The translations under genes and the position numbers were made by a program. From positions 1 to 64,000 of the forward strand of contig MEHQ01002788.1 of NCBI GenBank assembly GCA_008828725.1: 64,000 nucleotides of DNA. Direction: 5' to 3'. The notes beneath the pieces were generated by a model. The model had not been told where the DNA came from and searched no databases. It was given only the letters and a program-made list of their open reading frames with translations. Positions within the stretch are counted from its first letter, which is position 1. Each line of letters opens with the position of its first letter. Shown here piece after piece: positions 31,472-42,023 of the stretch. This DNA is from Saccharina japonica (taxonomy: Eukaryota > Sar > Phaeophyceae > Laminariales > Laminariaceae).

Positions 31472-32560
31472 TACAGCAGTAGGCCACCTACTGTAGTTCC
31501 CCGCCTGCCGTTGTGACAGGTTGCGCAGGATCAACCAGGAAATATGTGTTGCGAGTAGATCATGCAGGCTACGTACGGCATACGGCTCCCACCCGGTAAC
31601 ATGAGCTAGACAGCAGTACAGCACTTCAGGAAAGTACCTGCCCTGAATGATCTACTGGTTTTGTTTGTTTTTCGTCGCCGGAAATTCGGGACCCCTTAAG
31701 ACCCAAATCTCCAAAACAGAAAACTATATATCTGGCGGAAAAAAACAAGAACAAAGGAACAAACAAACAAACCCAACTGTTATCGGGTCGGCAGGGGCTC
31801 ATACAGAAGTGTGCCAAACTTCAGGGTCTCAATTCTAAAACAAACGGCGTTGACTTTGGCTGCTGATTCAATTTGGAGTGATATGCTTGATTGAGCCAGT
31901 CTTTTATCTGTTTTTTTTTCACGGGCCTAGGACTGGCGCTACCGCCGAAAATGTGACCCGATCAATCACAGGCCTTCAAAGAGGTCAATAATAGTCAGGC
32001 GTTTCCGAAGCATTTTTGTTTTTTTCCCCCCATTTTTTTATCTGGACGGGCCGCTTCCAGGTGGTCCAGAGTATGCTTTATGCTTGTATGTACAAACTTT
32101 CACGCAAATATTTGAAGATATGACTGCGTAGGATCTATATTAGTCATACTCGACGCCCATAACCGAATATACATTGAAAACTAAGTGATTACGAGGCGAT
32201 GCCGGAATTTGCTCGTTCACCACACAAAAATCCAAATGGCCACGCCGTTTCTAAGAGGTGGACCCTGAACTCTAGCACACGTGTTTCATATGCATGCCCC
32301 TGCCGAACCATTTATGATCTGTTTTTTTTCGTCGCCGAAAATTCGGGATCCCTTAAGACCCAAATCTCCCCCCCCGAAACCAAACGAACTTTCTGGCTTT
32401 AAAAACAAAAACGGTAACGACTCGTCAGCGGTTCATACCGTAGAACATGTGTGCCTAATTTTCAGAATTTATCTCCCAACAACGGTGTGGAGATTGATTG
32501 GACTTGTACGGAATTTGGGGAGGTAAGCTTGAACAAGCCTGTAGGTAGTACTGTACTACT
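31472..32560 (+). repeat. Family F repeat block, two adjoining pieces
   Basis: TTTTTCGTCGCCGGAAATTC and CCTTAAGACCCAAATCTCC occur at about 31,667 and again at 32,327, each followed by a CGG-CAG-GG(T/C)TCATA segment and a GGAATTTGGGG- or GATTCAATTTGGAG-like end. They match 19,400-19,760. The central part (31,880-32,040) is inverted relative to 18,560-18,840. Confidence 0.65.
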
Positions 32561-32582
32561 AACGGTCAGCCAGCTGTACCAT

Positions 32583-32990
32583 GTATCATCCAAAGTGCGG
32601 GATACTCAATCAAATAAAATCGTCTCCCCCTATCCCCTGTTCCCCATTGCCAACCGCCTCTGCCAATAGGAGTTCCGCTAGGTCTACACAACAAACCACA
32701 TCCGCCGTCATCGCCGGAGAGCAGAGGAAGATGCTCAACACAGGAGCGGGGGTGGCATCCCGCACCAGGCAGGCGACGCAGGCACGCGACGCCGTGTCGC
32801 CTGCCTGGTGCGGGATGCCACCCCCGCTCCTGTGTTGAGCATTTTCCTCTGCCCTCCGGCAATGATGGCGGGTGTGGGTTCTTGTGTACACGTAGCGGAG
32901 CTCCTATTGACAGAGGCGGTTGGCAATGGGGAACAGGGGATAGGGGGAGACGAATGCATTTTAATCAAGTTCCCCGTACTTTGGATGGTA
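32583..32990. repeat. Large palindrome: two 195-bp arms, 18-bp spacer
   Basis: The arms 32,583-32,777 and 32,796-32,990 are inverted copies. The inner ~47 bases (CAACACAGGAGCGGGGGTGG through CAGGCAGGCGAC) match perfectly and the outer part has scattered differences. A third, direct copy of most of the arm is at 33,141-33,285. The whole is repeated at 57,853-58,260. Confidence 0.95.
32670..32838 (+). CDS. Candidate last exon inside the palindrome (copy 1)
   Basis: The acceptor GCCAATAG|G gives phase 2 and completes the AG|G codon left by exon 4; the frame SSARSTQQTTSAVIAGEQRK runs 56 codons to TGA at 32,836-32,838. The stop is reached only by reading through the palindrome centre into the right arm. 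The opposite arm carries the same acceptor and frame on the minus strand. Polar, basic peptide without a known domain. Because the arm belongs to a repeat, exon status is uncertain. Confidence 0.3.
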
Positions 32991-33140
32991 CGTAAGGAAT
33001 TATAATCTAGTGTTGCTGTCGCTAGGTAGGAACTCACGTCGCACGATATATGTAACTGCCTTGTCAACTTGTGTGCGTTGGTGGTTTGGAGTGGTAATCT
33101 TGAATGAGCCTCGATGATAGGTATTTAATAGTAACCCGTT

Positions 33141-33285
33141 AGCCAGCTGTATCATGTATCATCCAAAGTACGGGTAACTCAATAAAATGCATTCGTCTCC
33201 TCTCCCCTGTTCCCCATTGCCGACCGCCTCTGTCAAAAGGAGCTCGACGGGAGCGGGGGTGGCATCCCGCACCAGGCAGGCGACC
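33141..33285 (+). repeat. Third (direct) copy of the palindrome arm
   Basis: AGCCAGCTGTATCATGTATC through GGCATCCCGCACCAGGCAGG. It lacks the middle of the arm, including the proposed exon acceptor. The flank to its left also resembles the flank left of the palindrome. Confidence 0.85.
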
Positions 33286-36200
33286 GCGGCGGCGGCGACG
33301 GCGAGGGGCGGGGGTAAGGTAGTGCGGAAGCGGTGGGTGTAGGGTGTGAAGGGTGTCAGGAGAAGTGTTGTTGCTCAACTCCTTTTTCATTTCCTGAACC
33401 CCCCCCAACTGGCCCAACTGGCAAGCCTCGCTCTGCTCGTGTACACCTAAACACCTAGGGCAATAGCCTAGAGCTCTACAAGTGGCACTTGTGGTTGGTC
33501 GTTTGCTTTTTTTTCGAGATAATTGATGCGGTTGGACGGTTTCTGGCTTTTACCGTTTTGATTGTTTTGATTGTTTTGATTGTTTCCGATGTTTCGATTT
33601 AAAGTGATTTGTGTGGTCTAGACCGGCATACACTTGATTTCAAAGGACTTGGGAGGTGATTGGTGGGCAGTGGTACTTCGCCACCATATCCATTTCCTTC
33701 TGCTACTACTTCTGTTTTTGTTTTTTTCTAGTGCCCACCTTTTTTCAAGAGTGAGTGACGGTTTGGAGCCTGTCGGCCTACCGGTACTACGGCGTACCTC
33801 GTCGGGTCTCTCGCAATTATCACGGACCAAGGGGAGTCGAGGATATGATAGAGGGAGATGCAGTAAGCTGTTTGTGGCTATTGTCGGTGGTGGCGGGCGT
33901 GGCCAGTGGACAGTATTATACCTAGTGAGGTGGTGCGGGTGCTGTTTGCAGGGTTGCTGCAGTAGATAGACTATCCTCGATATAGGAATGTGCGGATTTG
34001 GAAATAGACCTGTTGAGTCTTTTCAGATTCCATTCTCTGAGTGGGAGCTACTGCTGTGACACTGCTATTGATGTTGTCCACCGTCTAACCGCTGTCTAGC
34101 AAGGAACGCTTTGGGAGCGTATTGTACCTGATGTAGTACCCTATTTACTGCCTGGTTATTGTATTATGCTGGTACTGTAGTAACTACTGTACTGTGTTTG
34201 GTATACAGTATACAGTGGGGCCACCGCAGCCGAAACATGGAGGGGGGGGGGGGTCATATGGTCGTGAAACCGGTGTGGGTTGACTCGACTTGAAAAATCT
34301 CAGCAGGATGGAGTTCGTTCCTTTGAGGCGTGATAGCACCCGTGGGCACTTTACTCACTTTGCTTATTTTGTTATCTCCTCTGCACCGTACTGTACATGA
34401 GGTGAACGAGAGTTTGTTGAGTGTCACGCGTTATTAATACTTTAATATTACCCTGGCTGGTACATGGGGGAGGTGTACGATGACGGTGTGTTGATTTTTT
34501 CTTGTGAACAGGATAATCAGGCTCCCCGCCGGTGATCTTCCAGTATCACGCCGTCGGAACGTTGGGCTTCACCATGCTTGTCTGTTCCCCTCAGGACCCA
34601 GGGTGCTGCTATCATACTATAACACCACCTGGTAGGATAGGTACAGCAGTAGGTTAGCTACCTTGCGTGCGCTGCTGGCGTGGTTTGGGAAACTCACACA
34701 CGCTGTCGATCACACTACTGTCCAAAGCTGTACGTAGACGTCTTACTACATACAGTACATACCAGTGCATGCAGTAGACACGAAGAGCGATACAGTACGG
34801 GTTGGCGCGTTTTTTTTGTTTTAGAGTTTTAGAAGTGCCCATCGCGGCCGGCGATCTATAGAGGACGTCTGTGAGTTGTAGCGGGGAGAATGGTTATGGT
34901 GATCCGTCCCGACTATTCTCCCCCCGTGTTTCCCTTCCGTACCATACGTATTGACTGTAGCCTCTACTGGAGGGCTGGGATCGGTGCACAGGTTTTTCTG
35001 GAGATTTGATGCATGTATGTTTTATTCAAAGAGGGTTTATAGTATAAAGGGGTGGTGATGGTGGGAGGGGGAATGGTGAGGGGGGGTTGGGAGATATTTG
35101 GGGGGAAATAGCACTGTCCCTGTTGGTTCCGTCCTTGAAGCGTCTGTGTATCTGTGGTTTGCTCATGAAGGCAATTTTCTTGAAGTCGTCGATATGACCC
35201 CTTGACGAGGTGTTCGCGGACGATTGTTAACTTCTTTACACTCAGCAGTCGCAGAAGGAATACCGGCAGAGTGAGACAGCAGTACGCTACATATCTCGGG
35301 CCATCGGTAGTTTAGTGGAGTTTGATACCCTGGCAACGTTTCTTATCGTCGAAGCAATCGAGGCTGTGAAGCGCGAGTGTTTGCCGTCGCGGGGACGGTC
35401 GCCGCTTTTGCCTATTGCCTATTGTGTCTTGTACTGCCTGCCTACTATGCATAGTGTACTAGTATGAATGGTAGTCTACTGCAGTTACCCTTGTAGAGCA
35501 CTTTTAACTCTGTTACTGGGCATGGAATGTCGAATGACCTGACGCTTGGGGCAAGAGATAACACGGAAGGAGGTGCAAAGAATAATCAAGAAAGCACATT
35601 GAGGACACATTAAACGTATGTCACTGGGGGGTTACCGCTCTCCTAAGCACCGCCGGTGGCCTTGTTCCTTATAGGGTATCATCGATCCCTTCCCCTTTCC
35701 TGTTTTTGTTTTTCATTGCGTGCTACAACTGTATATAGTGCTACGGTAGAACACATGGTCGAACCGCGACTGATTGTCTCCGCGTTGGTGTTAGCGCTCA
35801 GCGACCTCTCTATAGACACACACATGCTATCTTAAGTCTTAAGGGTAGAGAGGAGAGGTGCACACATTGGTTTCTGAGGGTGGTCAGTCACTTGAGGAGC
35901 TCTATACTAAGACTAAGTCAAAACATCATTTCAAGAAGAAATACAAGTGAAACACGATGAACAATATATACCATGGCCAAGGTATACGCAAAATCATATT
36001 GTGTTGCAAAAAAAGAAGGGTATGTATGCCGTCCATTTTGGGTTAAGGACCCCCGAAAAAATCAGAAAATATTTCAGCCGAAAAACAAAAAAGTGCTGCC
36101 CCTATCTGTGTATCGTAGCACGCGTCTCGGGTGTCAATCCAAACTGTAACACTGCTGTAACACTGTAACTGACTGACGAACGTTTCAGATATAGAAGAGG

Positions 36201-36440
36201 GTCGCCAAGTGCGCCCGGGTCTACCGAGGGACACAGAGAGTAGGGTTGTGCTAACATACTGAACATCAAAGATTTCACGCAAACGTAACTTATACCTGGT
36301 ACTTCATCTAAACGTTGTGTTTGTGCATACAGCAGTAGTACCGGCCTTCTCACAATATACCATAAATCGAATTCACCATGCCTTTCTTATTTTGGGCGTG
36401 CCCGAAAGCACACTGCACTCTCTCCTGTCTCTTATGTTGT
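33286..36440. other. No gene supported
   Basis: Contents: a TTTTGATTG direct repeat at 33,554-33,586, G11 at 34,240-34,251, a G-rich stretch with GGGG-spaced runs at 35,048-35,106, and a diverged MITE-like stretch with CCGGCCTTCTCA at 36,340. Open frames of up to 111 codons overlap on both strands. Possible splice sites exist (for example TTGTGAACAG near 34,510), but no phase-consistent chain could be drawn. Confidence 0.5.
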
Positions 36441-36790
36441 GATTTCTTACTTTGACCCTCGGAGAGACGGTTTCCCTACAGGCTGGTTCAACTAAAAAAT
36501 ACGGCAAAAGCATTTCCCCAGCCAATGTCCACGCCGTTTTTTCGAGTCGGACCGAGAATGTTTGCACATGTCTTCTATGAGTCCTTTAGAGCACCTTACC
36601 CAACCAAAACGATATTGGTCTGATTTTTCGTTGTTTTAGGATTGTTTTTTGCAAATCTGGACTACCAGAATAGACCAAACATTTTCGGCGAAAAAGGGTT
36701 AGAAAGAAACCCCCCTCCCGGTCAGTCCTTGCAAAGTTATGAAGTGTAAGGGTTTATCTCTAAAACACGGAGTAGACATTTGTTTACGTC
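36441..36790 (+). repeat. Diverged family F fragment
   Basis: CCAATGTCCACGCCGTTTTT and TCTCTAAAACACGGAGTAGA echo AATGATCACGCCGTGTTTTA at 19,317. Alignment is patchy. Confidence 0.5.
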
Positions 36791-38160
36791 CCGCCGCACC
36801 CGGGGATGATATGATCCCATCCCCGGGTCATATATCCTTCCATATATCTACAATTCCAACGACCCGGGGACGCACACAGACATCCCCCGGGTCGATACCG
36901 CCTCACAAGGTGTCAAAACCCCAATACCACACGGGCTAATTTACGGTTGCCTGGCCCTCATAGAGCCAGTGTGCGCCCCGCAAGGTGTGGAAACCCCACC
37001 ACCACTGGCTGATTGCTCATTTGGCTGGGGCCCTGGAGCCCAGAGTCAGCACGCAGCGAGGGCTACCCCTCGGGGCAACGGCGAGGTTCCGCCACACCCG
37101 GGGATGATAAAGTCCCACCCCCGGGGCAGAAGTCCTTTCACATATCTACAACTCCAACAACCCGGTGTGGTGGAATTGGGGATTAAAAGGGTCCACGTTT
37201 CTACCACACCGGGGACGAAAACGGACATCCTTCGGGTCGATACCGCCTCACAAGGTGTGGAAACCCCAACCCAACGGTAAAAGTTTCAGTTGCCTGGCCC
37301 TCATAGAGCCAGCGTTCGGCGAGAGCTGCCCCTTGGGGCAACATCAAAGTCCCACCGCACCCGGGGATGATAACGTCCCATCCCCGGGTCATAAATCGTT
37401 CCATATATCTACAACTCCAACAACCCGGGGACAAAAACGGACATCCCCGGGGTCGATACCGCCCCGCAAGGTATGGGAACCCCACCACCACTGCTGACTG
37501 ATTGCTGATTTGACTGGGGCGCTGGAGTCCAGAGAGCCAGCACGCAGCGAGGGTTATCCCTCGGGGCAACGGCGAGGTCCCGCCGCACCCGGCGATTATA
37601 ACTTCCCACCCCCGGGTCAGAGTTCCTTCTATACATCTACAACTCCATCGACCCGGGGACGCAAGCGGACATCCCCCGGGTCGATACCGCCCCACAAGGT
37701 GTGGAAACCCGAACCCCACGGGCAAATTTAAATTTACGGTTGCCTGGGCTAATTAACGGTTGCCTGGCCCTCATAGAGCCAGCGTGCGGCGAGAGTTTCC
37801 CCGCGGGGCAACGGTGAAGTCACACCGCACCCGGGGGTGATAACATCCCATCCCCGGGTCAGAATTCCTTTCATACATCTACAACTCTAACAACCCGGGG
37901 GCGAAAACGGACATCCCCGGGGTCGATACCGCCCCACAAGGTGTGGAAACCCCAACCCCACGGGCTGATTTACGGTTGGCTGGCTCTCATGGAGCCAGCG
38001 CGTGGCGCGAGTTGCCCCTCGGGGCAACGGCGCGGTCTCACCGCACCCGGGGATGATAACGTCCCATCTCCGGATCAGAAATACTTGCGGACATCTACAA
38101 CTCCAACAACCCTAGGACGAAAACAGACACACCCCGGGTCGATACCGCCCCGCATGGTGA
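36791..38160 (+). repeat. Hairpin-rich tandem array, six ~215-300-bp units
   Basis: Units start near 36,796, 37,093, 37,355, 37,583, 37,825 and 38,041. Most carry the same ordered blocks: ACCCGGGGATGATAACGTCC pairing with ATCCCCGGGT; CTACAACTCCAACAACCCGG; ACATCCCCGGGGTCGATACC; GGTGTGGAAACCCC; CTGGCCCTCATAGAGCCAG; GTTGCCCCTCGGGGCAAC. At least three stem-loops per unit can be drawn. One + frame is open across most units (peptide GSIPPHKVWKP recurring). Not a family I recognise. Confidence 0.9.
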
Positions 38161-38340
38161 TTCTAATTTTTCGGTTCAGAGTGGTACATCACAGCACACT
38201 GTTAATGCGAGTACTATGTACCACACCAGGAACTTACATACTACTATGGGCAACGCAACGCTAGCGCCACGGGCGGAGCCGTGGCTGTACCGCTAGTGAA
38301 AATAAATAAAATAAAGCAAATCAACAGACAATCGAACAAC
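38161..38340. other. Hairpin-bearing stretch after the array
   Basis: GCGCCACGGGCGGAGCCGTGGC and CGCTAG-CTAG halves near 38,260-38,297 are self-complementary (CACGG / CCGTG and CGCTAG / CTAGCG). No gene seen. Confidence 0.5.
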
Positions 38341-38570
38341 CAAACAAAAACAATAACAAAAGAAAAAGAAAAAGGAAAGTGTCGTGCTTCTCCCTCCGGA
38401 GGAGATGCGACAGACAATAAAAAATGAAATGAACTGAAATGAATTAAAATGAAATGAAATGAAAAAAACGTAAACAGAGCAAGACTACGTAAGAACGAGA
38501 GGAAAGTATAAGCAACCGGAGCACACCCAAAGCACCTTCCAGAGGCAGTCGAGGCAGGTTTGTACCCGTA
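38340..38570 (+). repeat. Dispersed A-rich element with CTTCTCCCTCCGGAGGAG hairpin
   Basis: Same block order as 24,838-25,070: A-rich lead, GTGTCGTGCTTCTCCC, GAGGAGATGCGACAG, ATGAAATGAA runs, and GGCAGTCGAGGCAGGTTT. Copy 2 equivalent at about 63,617-63,847. Confidence 0.65.
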
Positions 38571-38848
38571 GTGCAGACAGCTTCTACCAGCTAGCCGGTT
38601 TGATACCTTGCTACCCTATCTGCCGTCTCCTTCCTGCTTCCGTCAGCCGCGGTTTCCCTACGAACCGCCCTCCTCCCCTGTCTCCATTCCCTTGGGCGCC
38701 ACCCATACAACGGATGCGTGGTGCTTCCTACTCAGTTCCGTTTCGTTTTCGTGCCACACACGAAAGTCAAGGAAAGAGAGAAGGAAATAACAAAAACAAA
38801 ATGAATATCATACACACGTACATACGTAGCTAAACAATCGAAGAAAAA

Positions 38849-39472
38849 AAAAGGGCAGCGGCCAAAAAAAGGTATACCTGGTCCGTTTGCGGCCAAAAAC
38901 AGGTACATACTTAAACGCAAGTAAAAAACGCACTCTACGTGCCCTGCCATTGGTCAAAAACTCGTTGTACCTGTTTTTGCCTCTTTAAAGCCCAGGTATA
39001 CCTGATTTTGTCTACTCTGCTTGACTTTCACCTTTTTTTTGTCGTTTTTAAGCCCTTCATAGTTCCACCCTATGCCCCCTATACAAATGCCGACGTACGC
39101 GGAGACCCCCTCCTCCCTTCGCACCTCGCACCACACGCCACTCGAGCGACACACATATCTGCCTGCACACCTCCGCCGGAATAATACGACATAGAAGGCT
39201 CCCCTTCGGGATCGTGGTTGACTTGGAATACCAGGGGTGTCGCAAGCTGAGAAGGGAGAATACAGCAGAAGGCGTTCGTTCCTCGTACTATGAATAGCAG
39301 CTACTCGTATACGTAGCCACCGGGCGAGCACGAAGAACATAAAAAAAAAAACTCTACTTTGCGTTGCAAGGAACGGCAGGTTCGTGGGGTGCGTTTTAAA
39401 CTTGATTTTAGTATGTACCTGTTTTTGGCCCCGAACGGACCAGGTGTACCTGTTTTTGGCCGCTGCCCTTTT
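38849..39472. mobile_element. ~620-bp element with ~85-bp terminal inverted repeats
   Basis: AAAAGGGCAGCGGCCAAAAA at the left and its complement ending GGCCGCTGCCCTTTT at the right. Both arms include GGTATACCTGGTCCG or its relative and GGCCAAAAACAGGTACATAC. No transposase frame. The GGTATACCT motif next to GGCCAAAA links it to the fold-back element at 25,611. Confidence 0.8.
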
Positions 39473-39589
39473 GAAAACGTTGTCAAAATAGACTATTAAT
39501 AGCGGTATGTCACCTTCCGCTGTCCATGGTGGTAGTGGTCAGAATGATACCAAACCAAAACCGATCAGTTAAAATCCATCAAATTTAAC

Positions 39590-39690
39590 AAAACTGACTA
39601 ATTAAAATAAAATAATGCGAGGGGTTGGAGCATCGCTCTCGTGCTGCCTGCCCCCCTGTAGGAGCTGCGACAGGCAATACACCACCAAGC
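39590..39690 (+). repeat. Diverged A-rich hairpin element
   Basis: CGTGCTGCCTGCCCCCCTGT and AGGAGCTGCGACAGGC resemble the GTGCTTCTCCC-GGAGGAGATGCGACAG block at 38,379. Partial. Confidence 0.4.
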
Positions 39691-39771
39691 AAATGAAGAC
39701 AAAGAAAGACCACCAGAAATAAACAACGAAAAGTACCGAGTTCGCCACCCATCAAGCCAGGTACAGCAGTA

Positions 39772-39935
39772 CAGGACACCTACTAATAATACTAATAAAC
39801 AGGCTAATAAGAAAGCCAGGCTGAGATTTAGAGGAAAATAATAATTTCAGGAGTCGTTATATTGAAATTAGTGTAGAAAGCATCCTCTATCAAATAAGTA
39901 ATTCAGCCTGGGCCAGATTTCCTGTTTCTTATTAG
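39772..39935. mobile_element. CAGGACACC-end MITE, right end incomplete
   Basis: Left end CAGGACACCTACTAATAATA, interior AGGCTAATAAGAAAGCCAGG and TTGAAATTAGTGTAGAAAGC as in 25,256-25,418; the right end stops at CCTGTTTCTTATTAG. Confidence 0.75.
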
Positions 39936-39939
39936 TCTT

Positions 39940-40826
39940 TGTCTTTGTCTTTTTCCATCGTGCTCAGCGCTGCCTTCTCGCAGGCATACCTGCTCTTGCT
40001 TGTGGGTCTGCATGGCGGGGTGACGTCCAGCAGGATGGACTTTTGTTTCTCCCTGTACTCTCGGTTGGGAGCAGTTACGAAAACCGCATCTCCTCAAGAT
40101 GATTGTCCATCCGCAGATTCCTGTCCGCCGTGTGACGGGGTTCCCCGGTCTCAACGTGGCGAGAGGCATCCCAAGTCGCTTCTTCAGCGCGGGGGGCATC
40201 GCGTGCAGAAGAAGCGGCTGGTGTTGGTTCACCTGTCACGCCCCGGCTCTGGGGCAGATACGATGAGTGCGTGTCGGGTTGTCCATATCGACCGCATCGC
40301 AGCAGGGGCACCTACCTCACTGCCACGCGTTCCTCAATTCCCACGAGAAGCTCCTTCCAATTCCCACTAATGATGATGCGAGTACATGACACGGAGCGAG
40401 TCCGTTGGCTGTGCGCGAAGGCATGCGATGGCTCCTGACCCTCGTAGGCTCCTGTATCGAGCCTTGGCGGAAGGTCTTGGTTTCTCTCTCTCCCCCCTCA
40501 GCGGATTCGTCCGATCCCGGCGGGAACGCCGTGCGTCTCCGGCAACTGGTCCGAAAATAAGCTGTGTGCGCGGCGTGCGGGCCCTGATTGACCAGCTTGC
40601 CCAACTTATGCCGTGGGTTTTCCTGGAGTTGGTAGTGTCATGCGCAGCTATATGGCATGTCGGCATCCGGGGGGCTTCGGGGCTGGTCCCCTTCTACCCC
40701 TTCTGCCTAGACTCCACCCCAGCCGATGTTCGGGGACGGTGCCTGCCATCGCTTTCTTCGTTACCCCCCATGTGTCTCGAATCTCTCCCGCAAGCTATGT
40801 ATGTGCCTCCGAGCTGATCGGAGGGG
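39940..40826. other. GC-rich stretch with long open frames, unrecognised
   Basis: Two + frames of 143 codons (39,939-40,370 and 40,386-40,817) and overlapping - frames. The composition is more even than the surroundings and lacks simple repeats, so it may be an old coding fragment. No motif of a known family is visible. Its + frames start LSFSIVLSAAFSQAYLLLL and RSESVGCARRHAMAPDPRR. Confidence 0.3.
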
Positions 40827-41149
40827 AGGGGAGAGGGGGGGGGGGGTTGGCAGTTAGAAGATGAGTGACAATGCCCGATTCGGGGAGCCCCCTCGTCACC
40901 CGGTCTCCTGCCGGGCCTCCGGCGGAATCCCAAACCTGACGCGTTCTACGAGATATGAGGGCATGCCTTTTATAGCACTTTTTTTGCCTCTTGAGGCAAA
41001 TACTAATACTTATAGTTCCGACTGATCGCTGACTTCTCAACTGAGGAACTACCCGATAAGCCACATGCCTCCTGAGGCAAATATTTGTTTTTGTTACAGA
41101 CCTACAGGTCATGGGATTTTATTCGGGCCTGTTTTGGCCTCTTTCCTAC

Positions 41150-41320
41150 CCCCCCCCCTCCCTGCCTGGTTGGTGAAAACCCAACGTGCTCCGTCCCGGC
41201 ATTGTAGGGATGCGAGGGTCTATGGTTATACGACTACGGCCGTGCACGACATGAGTACACCCCCCCCCCCCCCCGCAGTGTGGCGCAAGTAATGTCTGCT
41301 TGGTCGGTTAAAAACCCGTA
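41150..41320 (+). repeat. Two partial R220 copies (copy 2)
   Basis: Equivalent of 14,940-15,125; the C run differs by about one base and has an A interruption. Confidence 0.75.
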
Positions 41321-41361
41321 CGCTTTTTCGCAGAGCCGTTTTTTGGTGACTTACTACTATT

Positions 41362-41466
41362 ACACGGGAGATGGTAACAAATAGGGCAACATATTTTGAG
41401 TAAAAATTGGGAATATATATAGGTGTTAATGTGTACGGTAGGCCCTATTTACTATGGCCCCCCGTA
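41362..41466. mobile_element. TA-target MITE, CGG-end family (copy 2)
   Basis: Equivalent of 15,171-15,275. Confidence 0.7.
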
Positions 41467-41791
41467 ATATTTGGTATAGAGCTCCTCTAAGTGAGGAACC
41501 TCATGAAATATTCAAGTGCACCCCTCTGTGTATACCGCATTATGCGTCCCTCTGCCAAGTAGTAGAGGCAGAGCCTCCTAACCCCCCCGCTCCCCCGTAG
41601 AAAGGTCGTGCTTGGGCTTCTTTGCTGGTGAGGTTGAAATGTCGGCCGATTTACTCGGTTACCCCTCTCCTCGAAGAACGACGACACTGCGCCTCCGCCG
41701 CGCCAGGCAGCACGAGGACTTTCTCGTACCGGTGTCGACTGCGCCCCGTTGTGTGCCCTCCTATGCACAAGCTTCCACACCTCGAAGGACA

Positions 41792-42023
41792 GATAATTTA
41801 CAGATAGATCACGTACAGATCATCTACAGATCATCTACTGTAGATCCTGACCTGCCGTTTGGAGTTGCTGTGCAAGATCTGCATAGTACATATACATATT
41901 TATCCAATCCAGGAAACTTGGTGCTAGATCATGCAGATAGGATGGGTCCCACCCGGCAGCATGAGCTAGATCATAAAAGTTCGGGAAAATATCTTCCTGT
42001 TGAAAGATCTAGATCATCATGAA
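41792..42023 (+). repeat. CAGATC-rich block (copy 2)
   Basis: Equivalent of 15,601-15,832, with no difference noticed. Confidence 0.7.

Larger units (their letters stand above)
14645..38728 (+). repeat. Copy 1 of a ~24-26 kb direct duplication
   Basis: Collinear with 40,831-64,000. Matching landmarks: CAGTTAGAAGATGAGTGAC at 14,661 and 40,851; exon A at 23,657 and 49,075; exon C at 29,411 and 54,664; the palindrome at 32,583 and 57,853; the hairpin array at 36,791 and 62,068. The offset falls from about 26,190 to 25,277 through indels. Stretches of hundreds of bases look identical. Right limit set by the window end of copy 2. Confidence 0.95.
38729..40830. other. Sequence between the two large copies
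   Basis: Not seen elsewhere in the window. It could be part of the repeat unit, since copy 2 runs off the window before this point and the start of copy 1 is hidden by the N gap. It would then be a full 26.2-kb tandem period. Confidence 0.6.

Noticed and set aside
35302-35375. A-box-like TAGTTTAGTGG with a weak B box 44 bases later
   Set aside because: No T stem, no acceptor pairing and no anticodon arm.
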